64,000 nucleotides of DNA from Pseudomonas hunanensis (GCF_013393325.1 NZ_QJRC01000074.1:62001-126000), one strand, 5' to 3'; positions 34,888 through 43,815 are shown, counted from the stretch's first letter. Notes: generated by a model from the letters alone, not told the origin. Program-made: numbers and translations.

Positions 34888-36576
34888 TCAAGCGATGTCG
34901 CGCAACTCCCGCCGCAGAATCTTGCCTACCGGCGTCATTGGCAACGACTCGCGCAGCACGATGTGCTTGGGTACCTTGTAGCCGGTGAAATTGGCCTTGC
35001 AGTAGGCCTTCAGCTCATCCACGCTCAGCCCGCCCTCGCGCGGCACCACGAACAGCTTCACCGCCTCGCCGGAGCGCTCGTCCGGCACGCCGATGGCTGC
35101 ACAGTTGGCGACCTTGGGGTGGCCCATCACCACGTCCTCGATCTCGTTGGGGTACACGTTGAAACCCGAGACGATGATCATGTCCTTCTTGCGATCGACG
35201 ATGCGGGTGAAGCCGTCCGGGTCGATCACCGCGATGTCACCGGTCTTGAACCAGCCTTCGGCATCCAGGGCCTGGGCCGTGGCCTCGGGCTGCTGCCAGT
35301 AACCCTTCATCACCTGTGGCCCCTTGATGCACAACTCGCCGCGCTCGCCCAGCGGCATTTCGTTGCCGTCATCATCAATGACCTTGAATGCAGTACCCGC
35401 CACCGGAATACCCACTGTGCCCAGGCGCGCCAATTGACCATAGGGGTTGGTGCTGGCCACAGGCGAGGTTTCGGTCAGGCCGTAGCCTTCGACGATGCGG
35501 CACCCGGTAAGGGCTTCCCAGCGCTCGGCGGTTGCCTTGACCAGCGCCGTACCGCCGGAGTTGGTGACTTTCAGCGCCGAGAAATCCAGCTGGCGGAAAC
35601 CAGGATGGTCCATCAGCGCAACAAACAGGGTGTTGAGGCCCAGCAACGCAGAGAATCGCCACTTGCCCAGCTCCTTGATGAAGCCGGGAATATCCCGAGG
35701 GTTGGTAATCAGCACGTTGTGGTTGCCGGTGACCATCATGCACATGCAGTTCGCGGTAAAGGCATAGATGTGGTAAAGCGGCAGGGGCGCGATCATCACC
35801 TCCTGGCCGTCCTTGAGCAGCTTCTGCCCATCGGGGCCGTGCTGCGAGAAGCACGCCAGCACCTGCAGCATGTTGGCCACCAGGTTGCCGTGGGTGAGCA
35901 TGGCGCCCTTGGCCAGGCCGGTGGTGCCGCCGGTGTACTGCAGCACGGCGATGTCGTCGAGGTTCAGCGGCACGGGCTTGGGCGACAGCCCACGGCCCTC
36001 GCGCAGCACCTGTTTGAACGGCACCGCCTGGGGCAAATTGTAGGCCGGCACCATCTTCTTCAGCTTGTCGACCACGGTGTTGACCAGCCAGCCCTTGGCG
36101 GTGGGCAGCAGGTCGCCCATCTTCGCCTCGATCAGGTATTCGATACCGGTATCGGGCAGCACTTCCTGCACGCGCTTGCCGAACATGTTCAGGTACACCA
36201 GCGCACGGGCGCCGCTGTCCTTGAACTGGTGGCGCATCTCGCGCTCGGTGTACAGCGGGTTGGTGTTGACCACGATCAGCCCGGCGCGCATGGCACCGAA
36301 CACGGCGATGGGGTACTGCAGCACATTGGGCATCTGCACCGCGATGCGGTCACCCGGCTTGAGGTCGGTGTGCTGCTGCAACCAGGCAGTGAAGGCTGCC
36401 GAATGGCGCTCCAGCTCGGCATAACTCAGCGTCACGCCCAGATTGCTGAACGCCGGGCGGTCGGCAAAGCGCTTGCAGGAGCGTTCGAACACCTCGACGA
36501 CCGAGGCGTAGGCGTTGATGTCGATGGTGGAAGGCACGCCCGCCGGGCGCTTGTCATTCCAGAATTCGGCTTGCAT
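34888..36576 (-). CDS. fadD2: Long-chain fatty acid-CoA ligase FadD2
   Basis: 562 residues. The motif order is the same as in fadD1: YTGGTTGLAKGAMLTHGN, GYGLTETSP, GWFKTGDIAVIDPDGFTRIV and PVGKILRRELR. The two proteins are clearly paralogous over their whole length. The start at 36576 has AGGA 10 nt upstream, with an AACAATAA motif between RBS and ATG. It is divergent from the lipase/phaJ pair. It probably differs from FadD1 in chain-length preference or conditions of expression; the sequence does not say how. Confidence 0.94.
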   Translation of the reverse strand: MQAEFWNDKRPAGVPSTIDINAYASVVEVFERSCKRFADRPAFSNLGVTLSYAELERHSAAFTAWLQQHTDLKPGDRIAVQMPNVLQYPIAVFGAMRAGLIVVNTNPLYTEREMRHQFKDSGARALVYLNMFGKRVQEVLPDTGIEYLIEAKMGDLLPTAKGWLVNTVVDKLKKMVPAYNLPQAVPFKQVLREGRGLSPKPVPLNLDDIAVLQYTGGTTGLAKGAMLTHGNLVANMLQVLACFSQHGPDGQKLLKDGQEVMIAPLPLYHIYAFTANCMCMMVTGNHNVLITNPRDIPGFIKELGKWRFSALLGLNTLFVALMDHPGFRQLDFSALKVTNSGGTALVKATAERWEALTGCRIVEGYGLTETSPVASTNPYGQLARLGTVGIPVAGTAFKVIDDDGNEMPLGERGELCIKGPQVMKGYWQQPEATAQALDAEGWFKTGDIAVIDPDGFTRIVDRKKDMIIVSGFNVYPNEIEDVVMGHPKVANCAAIGVPDERSGEAVKLFVVPREGGLSVDELKAYCKANFTGYKVPKHIVLRESLPMTPVGKILRRELRDIA

Positions 36577-36579
36577 TTA

Positions 36580-36587
36580 TTATTGTT
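36580..36587 (-). promoter_or_regulatory. AANAANAA motif (Hfq/Crc type) in the fadD2 ribosome binding region
   Basis: AACAATAA lies between the AGGA site and the ATG on the fadD2 mRNA. In pseudomonads, Hfq with Crc binds AANAANAA near starts to block translation during catabolite repression. Occupancy is inferred. Confidence 0.5.
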
Positions 36588-36794
36588 CCTCTGCCTGGAC
36601 CTGCACTGCGTCCTTTTGTCCTCTACCCGATTGCCTGCTGGCAAAAAGGCGTTGATCCGACGTTAGCAGGTAAGCCCAAGGCGGCATATACGCCAAGTGC
36701 CGCCATTAACATTGTGAATCTTATTTGTGCCCTTCCTGCAATCCGGCCGGTTGTGCATACACTGTCCGGGTAACCGCTCGCACAAGGACCCGCC

Positions 36795-37739
36795 ATGCCC
36801 CACGACGCCTTCTGGCTACCCGCCAGCGAGCACTGCAGCCTGTACGTACACCAATGGCTGCCGGCCACGCCAGTAAAGGCCGTGGTGCTGCTGGCCCATG
36901 GCATGGCCGAGCATGCCGGGCGCTACCAACGCCTGGGGCATGCCCTGAGCGAGGCCGGCTTTGCCCTGTTCGCTGCCGACCAACGCGGCCACGGGCGCAC
37001 CGCCGAACAGGGCAGCCTCGGCCTGTTCGCCCGCCATCATGGCTGGAATGCCGTGGTCAACGACCTCGGACGCGTGGCCCAGCACATCGGCCAGCAATAC
37101 CCGTGCACGCCACTGTTCCTGCTTGGCCACAGCATGGGTAGCTATATTGCCCAGGCCTACCTGTTGCACCACAGTGGCAGCCTGCACGGGGCGATCCTCA
37201 GCGGCTCCAACTACCAGCCGGCGGCGCTGTACCGCGTGGCACGGCTGATTGCCCGGCTTGAGGCCTGGCGCCAAGGGCCGTTGGGTAAAAGTGCACTGAT
37301 CGAGTGGTTGTCGTTTGGTTCGTTCAACAAGGCCTTCAAGCCCAACCGCACAGCATTCGACTGGCTCAGCCGCGACCCCGGCGAGGTCGACCAGTACGTC
37401 AACGACCCGTTGTGCGGCTTTCGCTGCAGCAACCAGCTGTGGTTGGACCTGCTGCAAGGGTTGGCGCAGATCAGCCAGCCGAGTAACCTCGCGCAGATCG
37501 ATCCCAACCTGCCAATACTGGTAATTGGTGGCGAATGTGATCCGGTCAGTGCTGGCAAGCGTCTTACCCATCTGGCCGACGCCCTGCGCGCGACCGGCAA
37601 TCGACATGTACGGCTACGCGTCTATCCTGATGCGCGGCATGAAGTACTCAACGAAACCAACCGTGACGAGGTCACCGCCGATATTCTCGGCTGGCTTGAA
37701 CAGGCGCTGGCCCTTGGCCGCCCTGTGCGCAGTGAATGA
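36795..37739 (+). CDS. Alpha/beta hydrolase (lysophospholipase/monoacylglycerol lipase type)
   Basis: 314 residues. The family signature is clear: LAHGMAEHAGRY, ADQRGHGRTA, and the nucleophile elbow GHSMGSYIAQAY, with Asp in GECDPVSA and His in PDARHEVLNE. It belongs to the PldB/monoacylglycerol lipase branch (Hydrolase_4). It lies next to fadD genes and upstream of the enoyl-CoA hydratase, consistent with releasing fatty acids for activation. No signal peptide is seen, so it is probably cytoplasmic. Confidence 0.88.
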   Translation: MPHDAFWLPASEHCSLYVHQWLPATPVKAVVLLAHGMAEHAGRYQRLGHALSEAGFALFAADQRGHGRTAEQGSLGLFARHHGWNAVVNDLGRVAQHIGQQYPCTPLFLLGHSMGSYIAQAYLLHHSGSLHGAILSGSNYQPAALYRVARLIARLEAWRQGPLGKSALIEWLSFGSFNKAFKPNRTAFDWLSRDPGEVDQYVNDPLCGFRCSNQLWLDLLQGLAQISQPSNLAQIDPNLPILVIGGECDPVSAGKRLTHLADALRATGNRHVRLRVYPDARHEVLNETNRDEVTADILGWLEQALALGRPVRSE

Positions 37740-37773
37740 TAGCCGCCCTCGCCCAACGCTTAAGGAAGCACCG

Positions 37774-38244
37774 ATGTCCCAGGTCACCAACACGCCTTAC
37801 GAAGCCCTCGAAGTCGGCCAGAAAGCCGAGTACAAGAAGTCCGTCGAAGAACGCGACATCCAGCTGTTCGCTGCGATGTCCGGTGACCACAACCCGGTTC
37901 ACCTGGATGCCGAGTTCGCCGCAAAGAGCATGTTCCGCGAGCGGATTGCCCATGGCATGTTCAGCGGCGCGCTGATCAGTGCTGCAGTGGCCTGCACCCT
38001 GCCTGGCCCTGGCACCATCTACCTGGGCCAGCAGATGAGCTTCCAGAAACCGGTGAAAATTGGCGACACCCTGACCGTGCGGCTGGAAATTCTCGAGAAG
38101 TTGCCCAAGTTCAAGGTGCGCATCGCGACCAATGTGTACAACCAGAACGATGAGCTGGTGGTCCAGGGTGAAGCCGAGATCCTGGCACCGCGCAAGCAGC
38201 AGACCGTCGAACTGGTGTCGCCGCCGAATTTTGTGGCTAGCTGA
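37774..38244 (+). CDS. phaJ1: (R)-specific enoyl-CoA hydratase, MaoC family
   Basis: 156 residues, the length of PhaJ1. The hydratase 2 motif with catalytic Asp and His is present (FAAMSGDHNPVHLDAEFA), followed by RIAHGMFSGALISA and LPGPGTIYLGQQM. PhaJ converts trans-2-enoyl-CoA from beta-oxidation to (R)-3-hydroxyacyl-CoA for polyhydroxyalkanoate synthesis. The fadD1-fadD2-lipase-phaJ order is conserved in pseudomonads. AAGGA precedes the ATG. The number 1 follows similarity to the P. aeruginosa protein as I remember it. Confidence 0.82.
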   Translation: MSQVTNTPYEALEVGQKAEYKKSVEERDIQLFAAMSGDHNPVHLDAEFAAKSMFRERIAHGMFSGALISAAVACTLPGPGTIYLGQQMSFQKPVKIGDTLTVRLEILEKLPKFKVRIATNVYNQNDELVVQGEAEILAPRKQQTVELVSPPNFVAS

Positions 38245-38258
38245 AAACTGATAAGCCA

Positions 38259-38300
38259 ATACCGGCCTCTTCGCGGGCAAGCCCGCGAAGAGGCCGGTAT
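38259..38300. repeat. REP palindrome between phaJ1 and the sigma factor gene
   Basis: Perfect 20-bp arms (ATACCGGCCTCTTCGCGGGC and complement) around AA, between two convergent genes. It probably also terminates both transcripts. Confidence 0.85.
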
Positions 38301-38308
38301 CGCCAACA

Positions 38309-39547
38309 TCATTCAATGAGTTTCAACCGCTGCTCGATATGCCGCCGCTCCGGCGCCTGTCGGGTCAACGCCAGTGCCTGCCGCCAGGCCGCACGCGCCT
38401 CCTCCATTTGCCCCAGCTGATAATGCAGCTCGGCCCGCGCCGCATGCGCCAGGTGATAGTCCAGCAGTTCACCCCGCGCCAGAATCCCTTCGACTACCCG
38501 CAGGCCAACCTCCGGCCCATCTCGCTTCGCCAGCGCCACCGCCCGGTTCAACTCCACCACCGCCGACGGCCAATGACGCTGCAACACGTCATAAAGCCCA
38601 ACGATCTCAGCCCAATCTGTCTGTTCAGCCGTTGCCGCTTCGGCATGCACGGCAGCAATCGCCGCCTGAACGGTATAGGCGCCAAACGCCCGGCTCTGCA
38701 GGGCCTGGCGCACCAGTTCGCAGCCCTCTTCAATGCGTGGCCGGTCCCACAGGCTGCGGTCCTGCTGTTCCAGCACCACCAGGTTGCCCTGGGCATCGAT
38801 ACGTGCCTGCTGCCGGGACGCCTGCAGCAACATCAAGGCCAGCAGGCCGACCGCTTCCGGGTCGGGCAGCAACTGCACAAGCAACCGCGCCAGGCGAATG
38901 GCTTCATCACTGAGGTCCTGCTGCAGCAGTGCCTCGCCCGATGACGCCGAATAGCCCTCGTTGAACACCAGGTAGATCACCCGTAACACGCTATCCAGGC
39001 GCTCGCGCAGTTCGTTCAGTTCCGGCACTTGATAAGGGATGCCGGCCTCGCGGATCTTGGCCTTGGCGCGGACGATGCGCTGGGCAATGGTGGCCGGGCT
39101 TTGCAGGAAGGCACGGGCGATCTGCTCGGTGGTCAGGTCGCACACTTCGCGCAGGGTCAATGGCACCTGGGCGTCAGCCGACAGTGCCGGGTGGCAGCAG
39201 GTAAAGATCAGCCGCAGGCGGTCATCGGCCAGCAGTTCGTCGTCACTGGGATCCTGCGCCTGGCCTTCGAGCAGCATGCTCAGGTCTGCCTGGGAGCGGT
39301 CGAAACGGGCGCGTCGGCGCAACGCATCAATAGCTTTGAAGCGCCCGGTGGAAACCAGCCATGCCCTTGGGTTATCGGGTATGCCGTCGCGCTGCCAGCG
39401 CTCGACGGCGATGAAGAAGGCATCATGCATGGCCTCCTCGGCCAGGTCGAAGTCACCCAGCAAGCGGATCAACGTCGCCAGGATGCGCCGCGACTCACGC
39501 CGGTACACCGCCTCGACTTCGGCGCGCACCTGCGCCAGTGCCGTCAT
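38309..39547 (-). CDS. ECF42-group RNA polymerase sigma factor with C-terminal TPR-like extension
   Basis: 412 residues. Sigma region 2 (about 1-90, LGDFDLAEEAMHDAFFIAVERW and NPRAWLVSTGRFKAIDALRR) and region 4 (LTLREVCDLTTEQIARAFLQ) are followed by a 230-residue helical extension ending in TPR-like repeats. That extension defines ECF42; such sigmas have no separate anti-sigma gene and are encoded beside YCII/DGPF-domain proteins, as here. The start overlaps the stop of the preceding gene (TAATG). P. putida KT2440 has a studied homologue (PP4553) with the same neighbours. The signal sensed is unknown. Confidence 0.92.
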   Translation of the reverse strand: MTALAQVRAEVEAVYRRESRRILATLIRLLGDFDLAEEAMHDAFFIAVERWQRDGIPDNPRAWLVSTGRFKAIDALRRRARFDRSQADLSMLLEGQAQDPSDDELLADDRLRLIFTCCHPALSADAQVPLTLREVCDLTTEQIARAFLQSPATIAQRIVRAKAKIREAGIPYQVPELNELRERLDSVLRVIYLVFNEGYSASSGEALLQQDLSDEAIRLARLLVQLLPDPEAVGLLALMLLQASRQQARIDAQGNLVVLEQQDRSLWDRPRIEEGCELVRQALQSRAFGAYTVQAAIAAVHAEAATAEQTDWAEIVGLYDVLQRHWPSAVVELNRAVALAKRDGPEVGLRVVEGILARGELLDYHLAHAARAELHYQLGQMEEARAAWRQALALTRQAPERRHIEQRLKLIE

Positions 39548-40032
39548 TAGTCGGGCATCCGCTGGGTCACCACCTCCACCAGGCGGTCCAGGCTTTCTCC
39601 CCAGCCCTGGTGGAAGCCCATTTCCTCGTGGGCACGGCAGTCAGCGGCAGTCCAGTGCCAGGCACGGGCGGTATAGCGAGTTTTGCCTTGTTCCTCGTCA
39701 AAGCTGATCACGGCAGTCATGAAGGCCTTGTCCGACGGCACCCAACCGGGGCCGAAGGCATCGGTGAACACCAACCGGCGCGGCGCGGCAATTTCCAGAA
39801 ATACGCCCTGGTTCGGGTACTCGCTGCCATCCGGGGCCCGCATCAGGGTGCGAAACAGGCCGCCGGCCCATAACTGCATCTCGCACTCCGGGGTGGTCAT
39901 GCCGTGCGGCCCCCACCACTGCATCAGCCACTGGGGGTCGGTCCAGGCACGGAATACCTTGGCCGGTGGTGCGTCGATCAGGCGGCTGATGGACAACTCG
40001 TGTTGCGCTTGCGCAGTGGGTGCAAGGCTCAT
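39547..40032 (-). CDS. SRPBCC/AHSA1-domain protein
   Basis: 161 residues. The START-like AHSA1 fold is marked by ISRLIDAPPAKVFRAWTDP near the start, a WWGPHG turn and the HEEMGFHQGWGESLDRL C-terminal helix. These proteins have a hydrophobic cavity for small ligands. It is the third gene of the ECF42 operon and overlaps the sigma gene by one base. Its role in that system is unknown. Confidence 0.87.
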   Translation of the reverse strand: MSLAPTAQAQHELSISRLIDAPPAKVFRAWTDPQWLMQWWGPHGMTTPECEMQLWAGGLFRTLMRAPDGSEYPNQGVFLEIAAPRRLVFTDAFGPGWVPSDKAFMTAVISFDEEQGKTRYTARAWHWTAADCRAHEEMGFHQGWGESLDRLVEVVTQRMPD

Positions 40033-40053
40033 GCTGGTTGTTCTCCTTGGCTA

Positions 40054-40398
40054 TCAGGGTTGCAGTTCGCGCACCGGGCGCACCTCAACACTGCCAACCC
40101 GCGCGGCAGGGATGCCCTTGGCGATATTCAGTGCTTCGTTGAGGTCGCGGGCCTCCACCAGGTAAAAGCCGGCCAGTTGCTCCTTGGTTTCGGCGAAGGG
40201 GCCATCGGTCAGGCTCATGTGCCCCTTGCGCACGCGCACCGTGGTCGCCGTTTGCACCGGCTTCAACGCCTCGGCCGCCAGCATGCGCCCAGAACCGTGA
40301 ATGGTTTCGGCGTAAGCCATGCATTCGGCGTCTTCCGGGCTGTCGGGAAGGCTGTGCAGCAACCCCTCGTCACAATAGACCAGGCACAGGTATTTCAT
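40054..40398 (-). CDS. YCII-related (DGPF) domain protein
   Basis: 114 residues from ATG 40398 with GGAGG 5 nt upstream. The fold starts with MKYLCLVYCDE and contains the LTDGPFAETKEQLAGFYLVE signature from which DGPF proteins take their name. These ferredoxin-like proteins are the hallmark partners and targets of ECF41/42 sigma factors. Their biochemical activity is not established. Confidence 0.9.
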   Translation of the reverse strand: MKYLCLVYCDEGLLHSLPDSPEDAECMAYAETIHGSGRMLAAEALKPVQTATTVRVRKGHMSLTDGPFAETKEQLAGFYLVEARDLNEALNIAKGIPAARVGSVEVRPVRELQP

Positions 40399-40442
40399 GG
40401 TCACCTCCAGAGCATTGGCAAAGTGCGTTTGGCGATAACGGC

Positions 40443-40868
40443 TCAGGGCTTGAGATCGAACAGGGCTTTTTGCGTTTTCATGTCGAACGGTGCCGACCAA
40501 TGCTCGTGGATCACCTGCCACTGGCCACCTTGACGACGATAGCCCACGGTGGCGCGCATGAAGCCGCACTGGCTTTCGTCATCCCCCGGCCCGCAGCGGT
40601 TAAGCCAATGGGCCAGGGCCAGGCCGCCAGCGGCGTGCACGGTGAGTTCGGCAAGCTCGAAGACCATGGGGCCCGTGCACATGTTCATGCACATTTCCCA
40701 GTGCGCGGTGTAGGGGGCTTTGCCTTTGAATTGCAGGGACTGGATGGCATCGAAGGCGACAATGTCATCGGCATAGGGGGCGGTGATGTTGGGGATGTCG
40801 CGATCGCGCACGGCCTGCATCCAGCGCTCGATCAGTTGGCGGATCTCGGTTTCGGCTGCGGTGCTCAT
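40443..40868 (-). CDS. SnoaL-like/ketosteroid isomerase-fold protein, first gene of the ECF42 operon
   Basis: 141 residues with an NTF2-like cone fold: IRQLIERWMQAVRDRD helix, YADDIVAFDAI, and the terminal strands GGQWQVIHEHWSAPF. Homologues are annotated as SnoaL or DUF4440 proteins. GGAGG lies 7 nt before ATG 40868. It is 44 nt upstream of the YCII gene, so one promoter (40929-40955) can serve all four genes. Confidence 0.85.
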   Translation of the reverse strand: MSTAAETEIRQLIERWMQAVRDRDIPNITAPYADDIVAFDAIQSLQFKGKAPYTAHWEMCMNMCTGPMVFELAELTVHAAGGLALAHWLNRCGPGDDESQCGFMRATVGYRRQGGQWQVIHEHWSAPFDMKTQKALFDLKP

Positions 40869-40928
40869 CGGGGTTCCTCCGACAGGACAATGGGTTTGGG
40901 CACGGCGTGGAGCGTACCTTCACCTATT

Positions 40929-40955
40929 GTCGAACGATGTCTGAAGGAATCGACA
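40929..40955 (-). promoter_or_regulatory. ECF42-type promoter of the sigma operon
   Basis: On the minus strand TGTCGA, 17 nt, CGAC, about 60 nt before the first gene. The TGTCGA/CG(A/T)C pair is the motif I recall for ECF42 targets, implying that the sigma factor activates its own operon. Confidence 0.65.
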
Positions 40956-40976
40956 TGGCTTGTAGAAAATTCTGAA

Positions 40977-41030
40977 AGGTGATGGCTCCATCGCCGGCAA
41001 GCTGGCTTGCCGGCGATGGAGCCATCACCT
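40977..41030. terminator. 54-nt perfect palindrome (REP/terminator) after the DUF2790 gene
   Basis: Two perfectly complementary 26-nt arms (40977-41002 and 41005-41030) around a 2-nt loop. It contains GCCGGCAAGC in REP style, and lies 21 nt past the DUF2790 stop and just upstream of the ECF42 promoter. It probably ends transcription toward the sigma operon. Confidence 0.7.
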
Positions 41031-41051
41031 AGTAGAATGGATATTTGTCGA

Positions 41052-41309
41052 TCAGCCCTGCTGGCAACCCTCACCCATGGCTCGGTACTGGATGGTGTGC
41101 ACCTGGCCCTGGTGGTCTTCGTAAGTCATGGTCGCAGGTACCACCTCGCAGACATTGGGGATGGTCGACAAGTTGATCACCCGCTTGATGTCCAGGTTCA
41201 TGGAGTAGTCGTACTGCTGGGCCACAGGCTGGCTGGAGACGGGTGTGACCTCATCGGCAAGGGCGAACGAGGACATACCGACCAATGCAAGAATCAGTAA
41301 TGGTTTCAT
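41052..41309 (-). CDS. DUF2790-family small periplasmic protein
   Basis: 85 residues from ATG 41309; the frame could start six codons earlier. A signal peptide (MKPLLILALVGMSSFALA) precedes the DUF2790 core YDYSMNLDIKRVINLS, CEVVPATMTYEDHQG and YRAMGEGCQ. The two cysteines could form a disulfide. Pseudomonads have many paralogues, several induced by copper or stress; no function is established. Confidence 0.87.
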   Translation of the reverse strand: MKPLLILALVGMSSFALADEVTPVSSQPVAQQYDYSMNLDIKRVINLSTIPNVCEVVPATMTYEDHQGQVHTIQYRAMGEGCQQG

Positions 41310-41591
41310 GTGGGTTTGCCTTTTGAGCATTCAAGCTGATCGATTGACTTCTATTGCCGTATCCGGCGCGGAGAAGTTGCCATCTACGGTGAAGATGGCA
41401 CGAAGTACCGATCCCGCTTCGTACTGCCAGGGGGGACGAATAAAATTCTACTCCCGGCCAGCAATAGTTGAACCCCAGAGTCGGATATTCACCCTTGCCG
41501 GTTTTGCAACAATCTGCGACAAAGTGGCCGCAAATCATCAGGCCAGAGCCTCTGGCCACGTTTCAGGGTAGGGCTCGCCATTTCTGAAAAA

Positions 41592-42032
41592 ATGTCCTGT
41601 TCGAAACTTTCGGACATAGAACGCCGTTTACTGGACCACTTTTATCGCCAGCACGGCTCACGCATGCGCGCGGCAAGCGACGCCGAACTGTGGGTAGCAA
41701 GGGCCCCAGGCATCATTGCCGGGCTGAGCCTGAGTGCGGTGGGTGAGGGTTTCTGGCTGACCGGCCTGTTCGTCGACCCACAGCAGCGCAGTCAGGGGGT
41801 GGCAGCACGGTTGGTGGAGGCGGCGCTGGTACAGGCTCGCAGGCCTGTCTGGCTGTTCTGCCATCCCGACCTTGTCCCCTTCTATCAGCGCCTGGGTTTC
41901 GACCTGGCTCAACAACTGCCAGAAGCCTTGGCCGGCCGCCTGCAACGCTACCAGCGCAGCAAATGCCTTGTCGCCTTGCAGCGGGGTCAGTCGTCGCTGA
42001 CCTCAAGCCCAGGGAACAGCACCTCGGTGTAA
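41592..42032 (+). CDS. GNAT-family N-acetyltransferase
   Basis: 146 residues. The acetyl-CoA loop is a clear R-x-x-G-x-A type: [24 protein letters not shown]. The end of the fold, [15 protein letters not shown], is typical. The N-terminus is short compared with the family. The last 46 nt overlap the 3' end of the converging deformylase gene. The substrate is unknown. Confidence 0.82.
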   Translation: MSCSKLSDIERRLLDHFYRQHGSRMRAASDAELWVARAPGIIAGLSLSAVGEGFWLTGLFVDPQQRSQGVAARLVEAALVQARRPVWLFCHPDLVPFYQRLGFDLAQQLPEALAGRLQRYQRSKCLVALQRGQSSLTSSPGNSTSV

Positions 42033-42523
42033 CCAAACTTGGCAAAGTCCTGGATACGCGAGGGGTACAGTCGGCCAATCAAGTGGTCGCACTCGTGCTG
42101 CACGACCCGCGCATGGAAGCCGTCGGCAAAGCGGTTGATCGGGTTGCCCTGGGGGTCGATGCCTTCGTAGCAGATATGCTTGAAGCGCGGCACCACGCCA
42201 CGCAGGCCGGGCACCGAGAGGCAACCTTCCCAACCGTCCTCGACCTCGCTGGAGGTCGGGGTGATGACCGGGTTCAGCAAAATGGTCTGCGGCACCGCCT
42301 CGGCATCGGGGTAACGCTCGCTGCGCTCGAAGCCGAAAATCACCAGTTGCAGGTCGATGCCGATCTGCGGCGCGGCCAGGCCCACACCGCCCACATGGCG
42401 CATGGTTTCGAACATGTCGTCGATCAGTTGCTGCAGTTCGGCAGTGCCGAGCATGTGCTCAGGCACTGGCGGGGCGATGCGCAGCAGGCGTTCATCGCCC
42501 ATCTTGAGAATGTCACGGATCAT
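41987..42523 (-). CDS. def: Peptide deformylase
   Basis: 178 residues. All three metal-site motifs are present: GVGLAAPQ (46-53), EGCLS (99-103) and HECDH (143-147). It removes the N-formyl group from new proteins using Fe2+ or Zn2+. The gene is not next to fmt, so it is likely an accessory deformylase in addition to the def-fmt copy expected elsewhere. Its ATG overlaps the stop of the YihY gene (ATGA). Confidence 0.95.
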   Translation of the reverse strand: MIRDILKMGDERLLRIAPPVPEHMLGTAELQQLIDDMFETMRHVGGVGLAAPQIGIDLQLVIFGFERSERYPDAEAVPQTILLNPVITPTSSEVEDGWEGCLSVPGLRGVVPRFKHICYEGIDPQGNPINRFADGFHARVVQHECDHLIGRLYPSRIQDFAKFGYTEVLFPGLEVSDD

Positions 42524-43479
42524 CGGGGGTTCGGCTCGACGGTATGAGGCTCGCTCGGGTTCGGGTGCTCGTGGCCCAGTACCGTCAAGGTTTCCTTGGG
42601 CTTTTCCCCGTCGAAGTCTTTTTCGCCCGGGTTCTTGCCTTCGGCTGACATGTGCTCGATCACCGCATTCATTTCGGCGCCGAGCAGCAGCACGGCGGCC
42701 GAGATATAGAAATACAGCAACAGCACGATGATTGCACCAATGCTGCCGTACATGGCGTTGTAGTCGGCAAAGGTCTTCACGTAATAGGCAAAGCCCAGTG
42801 AGGCCACGATCCACACCACCACCGCCAGCACCGAGCCTGGGGTGATGAAGCGAAACTTCTGTTTCACGTCGGGCATCACGTAGTAGATCAGCGCCACCGC
42901 CACCATCAACAGGATGATGATCACCGGCCAGCGCAGGATGGTCCACAGGGTGACGATGAACTCCTGCATACCGATCTGGGCAGCGATCCACTCCATCACC
43001 TGAGGGCCCAGCACCATCAATGCCGCGGCCGCCAGCAGCATACCGGCCAGGCCCACGGTGTAGAAAATGGACAGCGGGATGCGCTTCCACACCGGGCGGC
43101 CTTCAGGCACGTCGTAGGCGGCGTTCATGGCGCTCATCATCAGGCGCACGCCGGCAGAGGCAGTCCACAAGGCAATCACGATACCTACCGACAACAGCCC
43201 GCCCTTGGACTGCTGCAGCTGGTCGATTACCGGGTTGACCTGCTCCAGCGCCTGGGGCGGTAACACCAGTTCCGACTGCAAGCGCAGCCAGGAGAAGAAG
43301 TCCGGCAAGTGCAGAAAGCCGATCAGGGCAATCAGAAACAACAGGAAGGGGAACAGCGAGAACAGCGCCTGATACGCCAGCGCTGAGGCATAGGTGGACA
43401 TCTCGTCGTCGAGGAATTCCTTGACGGTGCGTACCAGCACGCGGTGCAGGGGCAGGCCGCGCAGGTCGGGGAAAATCAT
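42520..43479 (-). CDS. YihY/BrkB-family inner-membrane protein
   Basis: 319 residues from ATG 43479 with AAGGAG upstream. Six hydrophobic helices with the family pattern [20 protein letters not shown] and [20 protein letters not shown]; the C-terminal 40 residues are charged and lie outside the membrane. Once misnamed ribonuclease BN, this family has no proven function. It overlaps def by four bases, so the two are translationally coupled. Confidence 0.9.
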   Translation of the reverse strand: MIFPDLRGLPLHRVLVRTVKEFLDDEMSTYASALAYQALFSLFPFLLFLIALIGFLHLPDFFSWLRLQSELVLPPQALEQVNPVIDQLQQSKGGLLSVGIVIALWTASAGVRLMMSAMNAAYDVPEGRPVWKRIPLSIFYTVGLAGMLLAAAALMVLGPQVMEWIAAQIGMQEFIVTLWTILRWPVIIILLMVAVALIYYVMPDVKQKFRFITPGSVLAVVVWIVASLGFAYYVKTFADYNAMYGSIGAIIVLLLYFYISAAVLLLGAEMNAVIEHMSAEGKNPGEKDFDGEKPKETLTVLGHEHPNPSEPHTVEPNPR

Positions 43480-43580
43480 AGCGTCTCCTTTCGCCGCTTG
43501 ATCATTACAACAGGCAAGTCTAATAGACCCTGTCGTTGCTGTGCTGCTCCCGGCCATGATTGAAGAATTTGCTTACGACA

Positions 43581-43622
43581 GTGCCGCCCCCTTTGCGGGC
43601 TTGCCCGCGAAGGGGGCGGCAC
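43581..43622. repeat. REP palindrome between CsbD and YihY genes
   Basis: 20-bp arms with one mismatch (GTGCCGCCCCCTTTGCGGGC and complement) around TT, just past the CsbD-like stop. It may terminate that transcript. Confidence 0.8.
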
Positions 43623-43635
43623 AAACCACCTCGAA

Positions 43636-43815
43636 TCAAGGCTTTTTCACCGCATCCTTCACATTGCCCTTGATTTGCTGCGCCTCGCCTTTGAGTTCCT
43701 GTGCCTTGCCCTCGGCCCGCAGCTTGTCGTTGTCGGTCACCTTGCCGACTCCCTGCTTCACGTTGCCGATCGCTTCGTTGGCCAGGCCTTTCGCTTTGTC
43801 TTTGGTACCGCTCAT
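43636..43815 (-). CDS. CsbD-family stress protein
   Basis: 59 residues from ATG 43815 with AGGAG 7 nt upstream. The typical CsbD composition is seen: [20 protein letters not shown], then [20 protein letters not shown]. Highly charged, helical and cysteine-free. These proteins are induced by general stress; the mechanism is unknown. Confidence 0.92.
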   Translation of the reverse strand: MSGTKDKAKGLANEAIGNVKQGVGKVTDNDKLRAEGKAQELKGEAQQIKGNVKDAVKKP

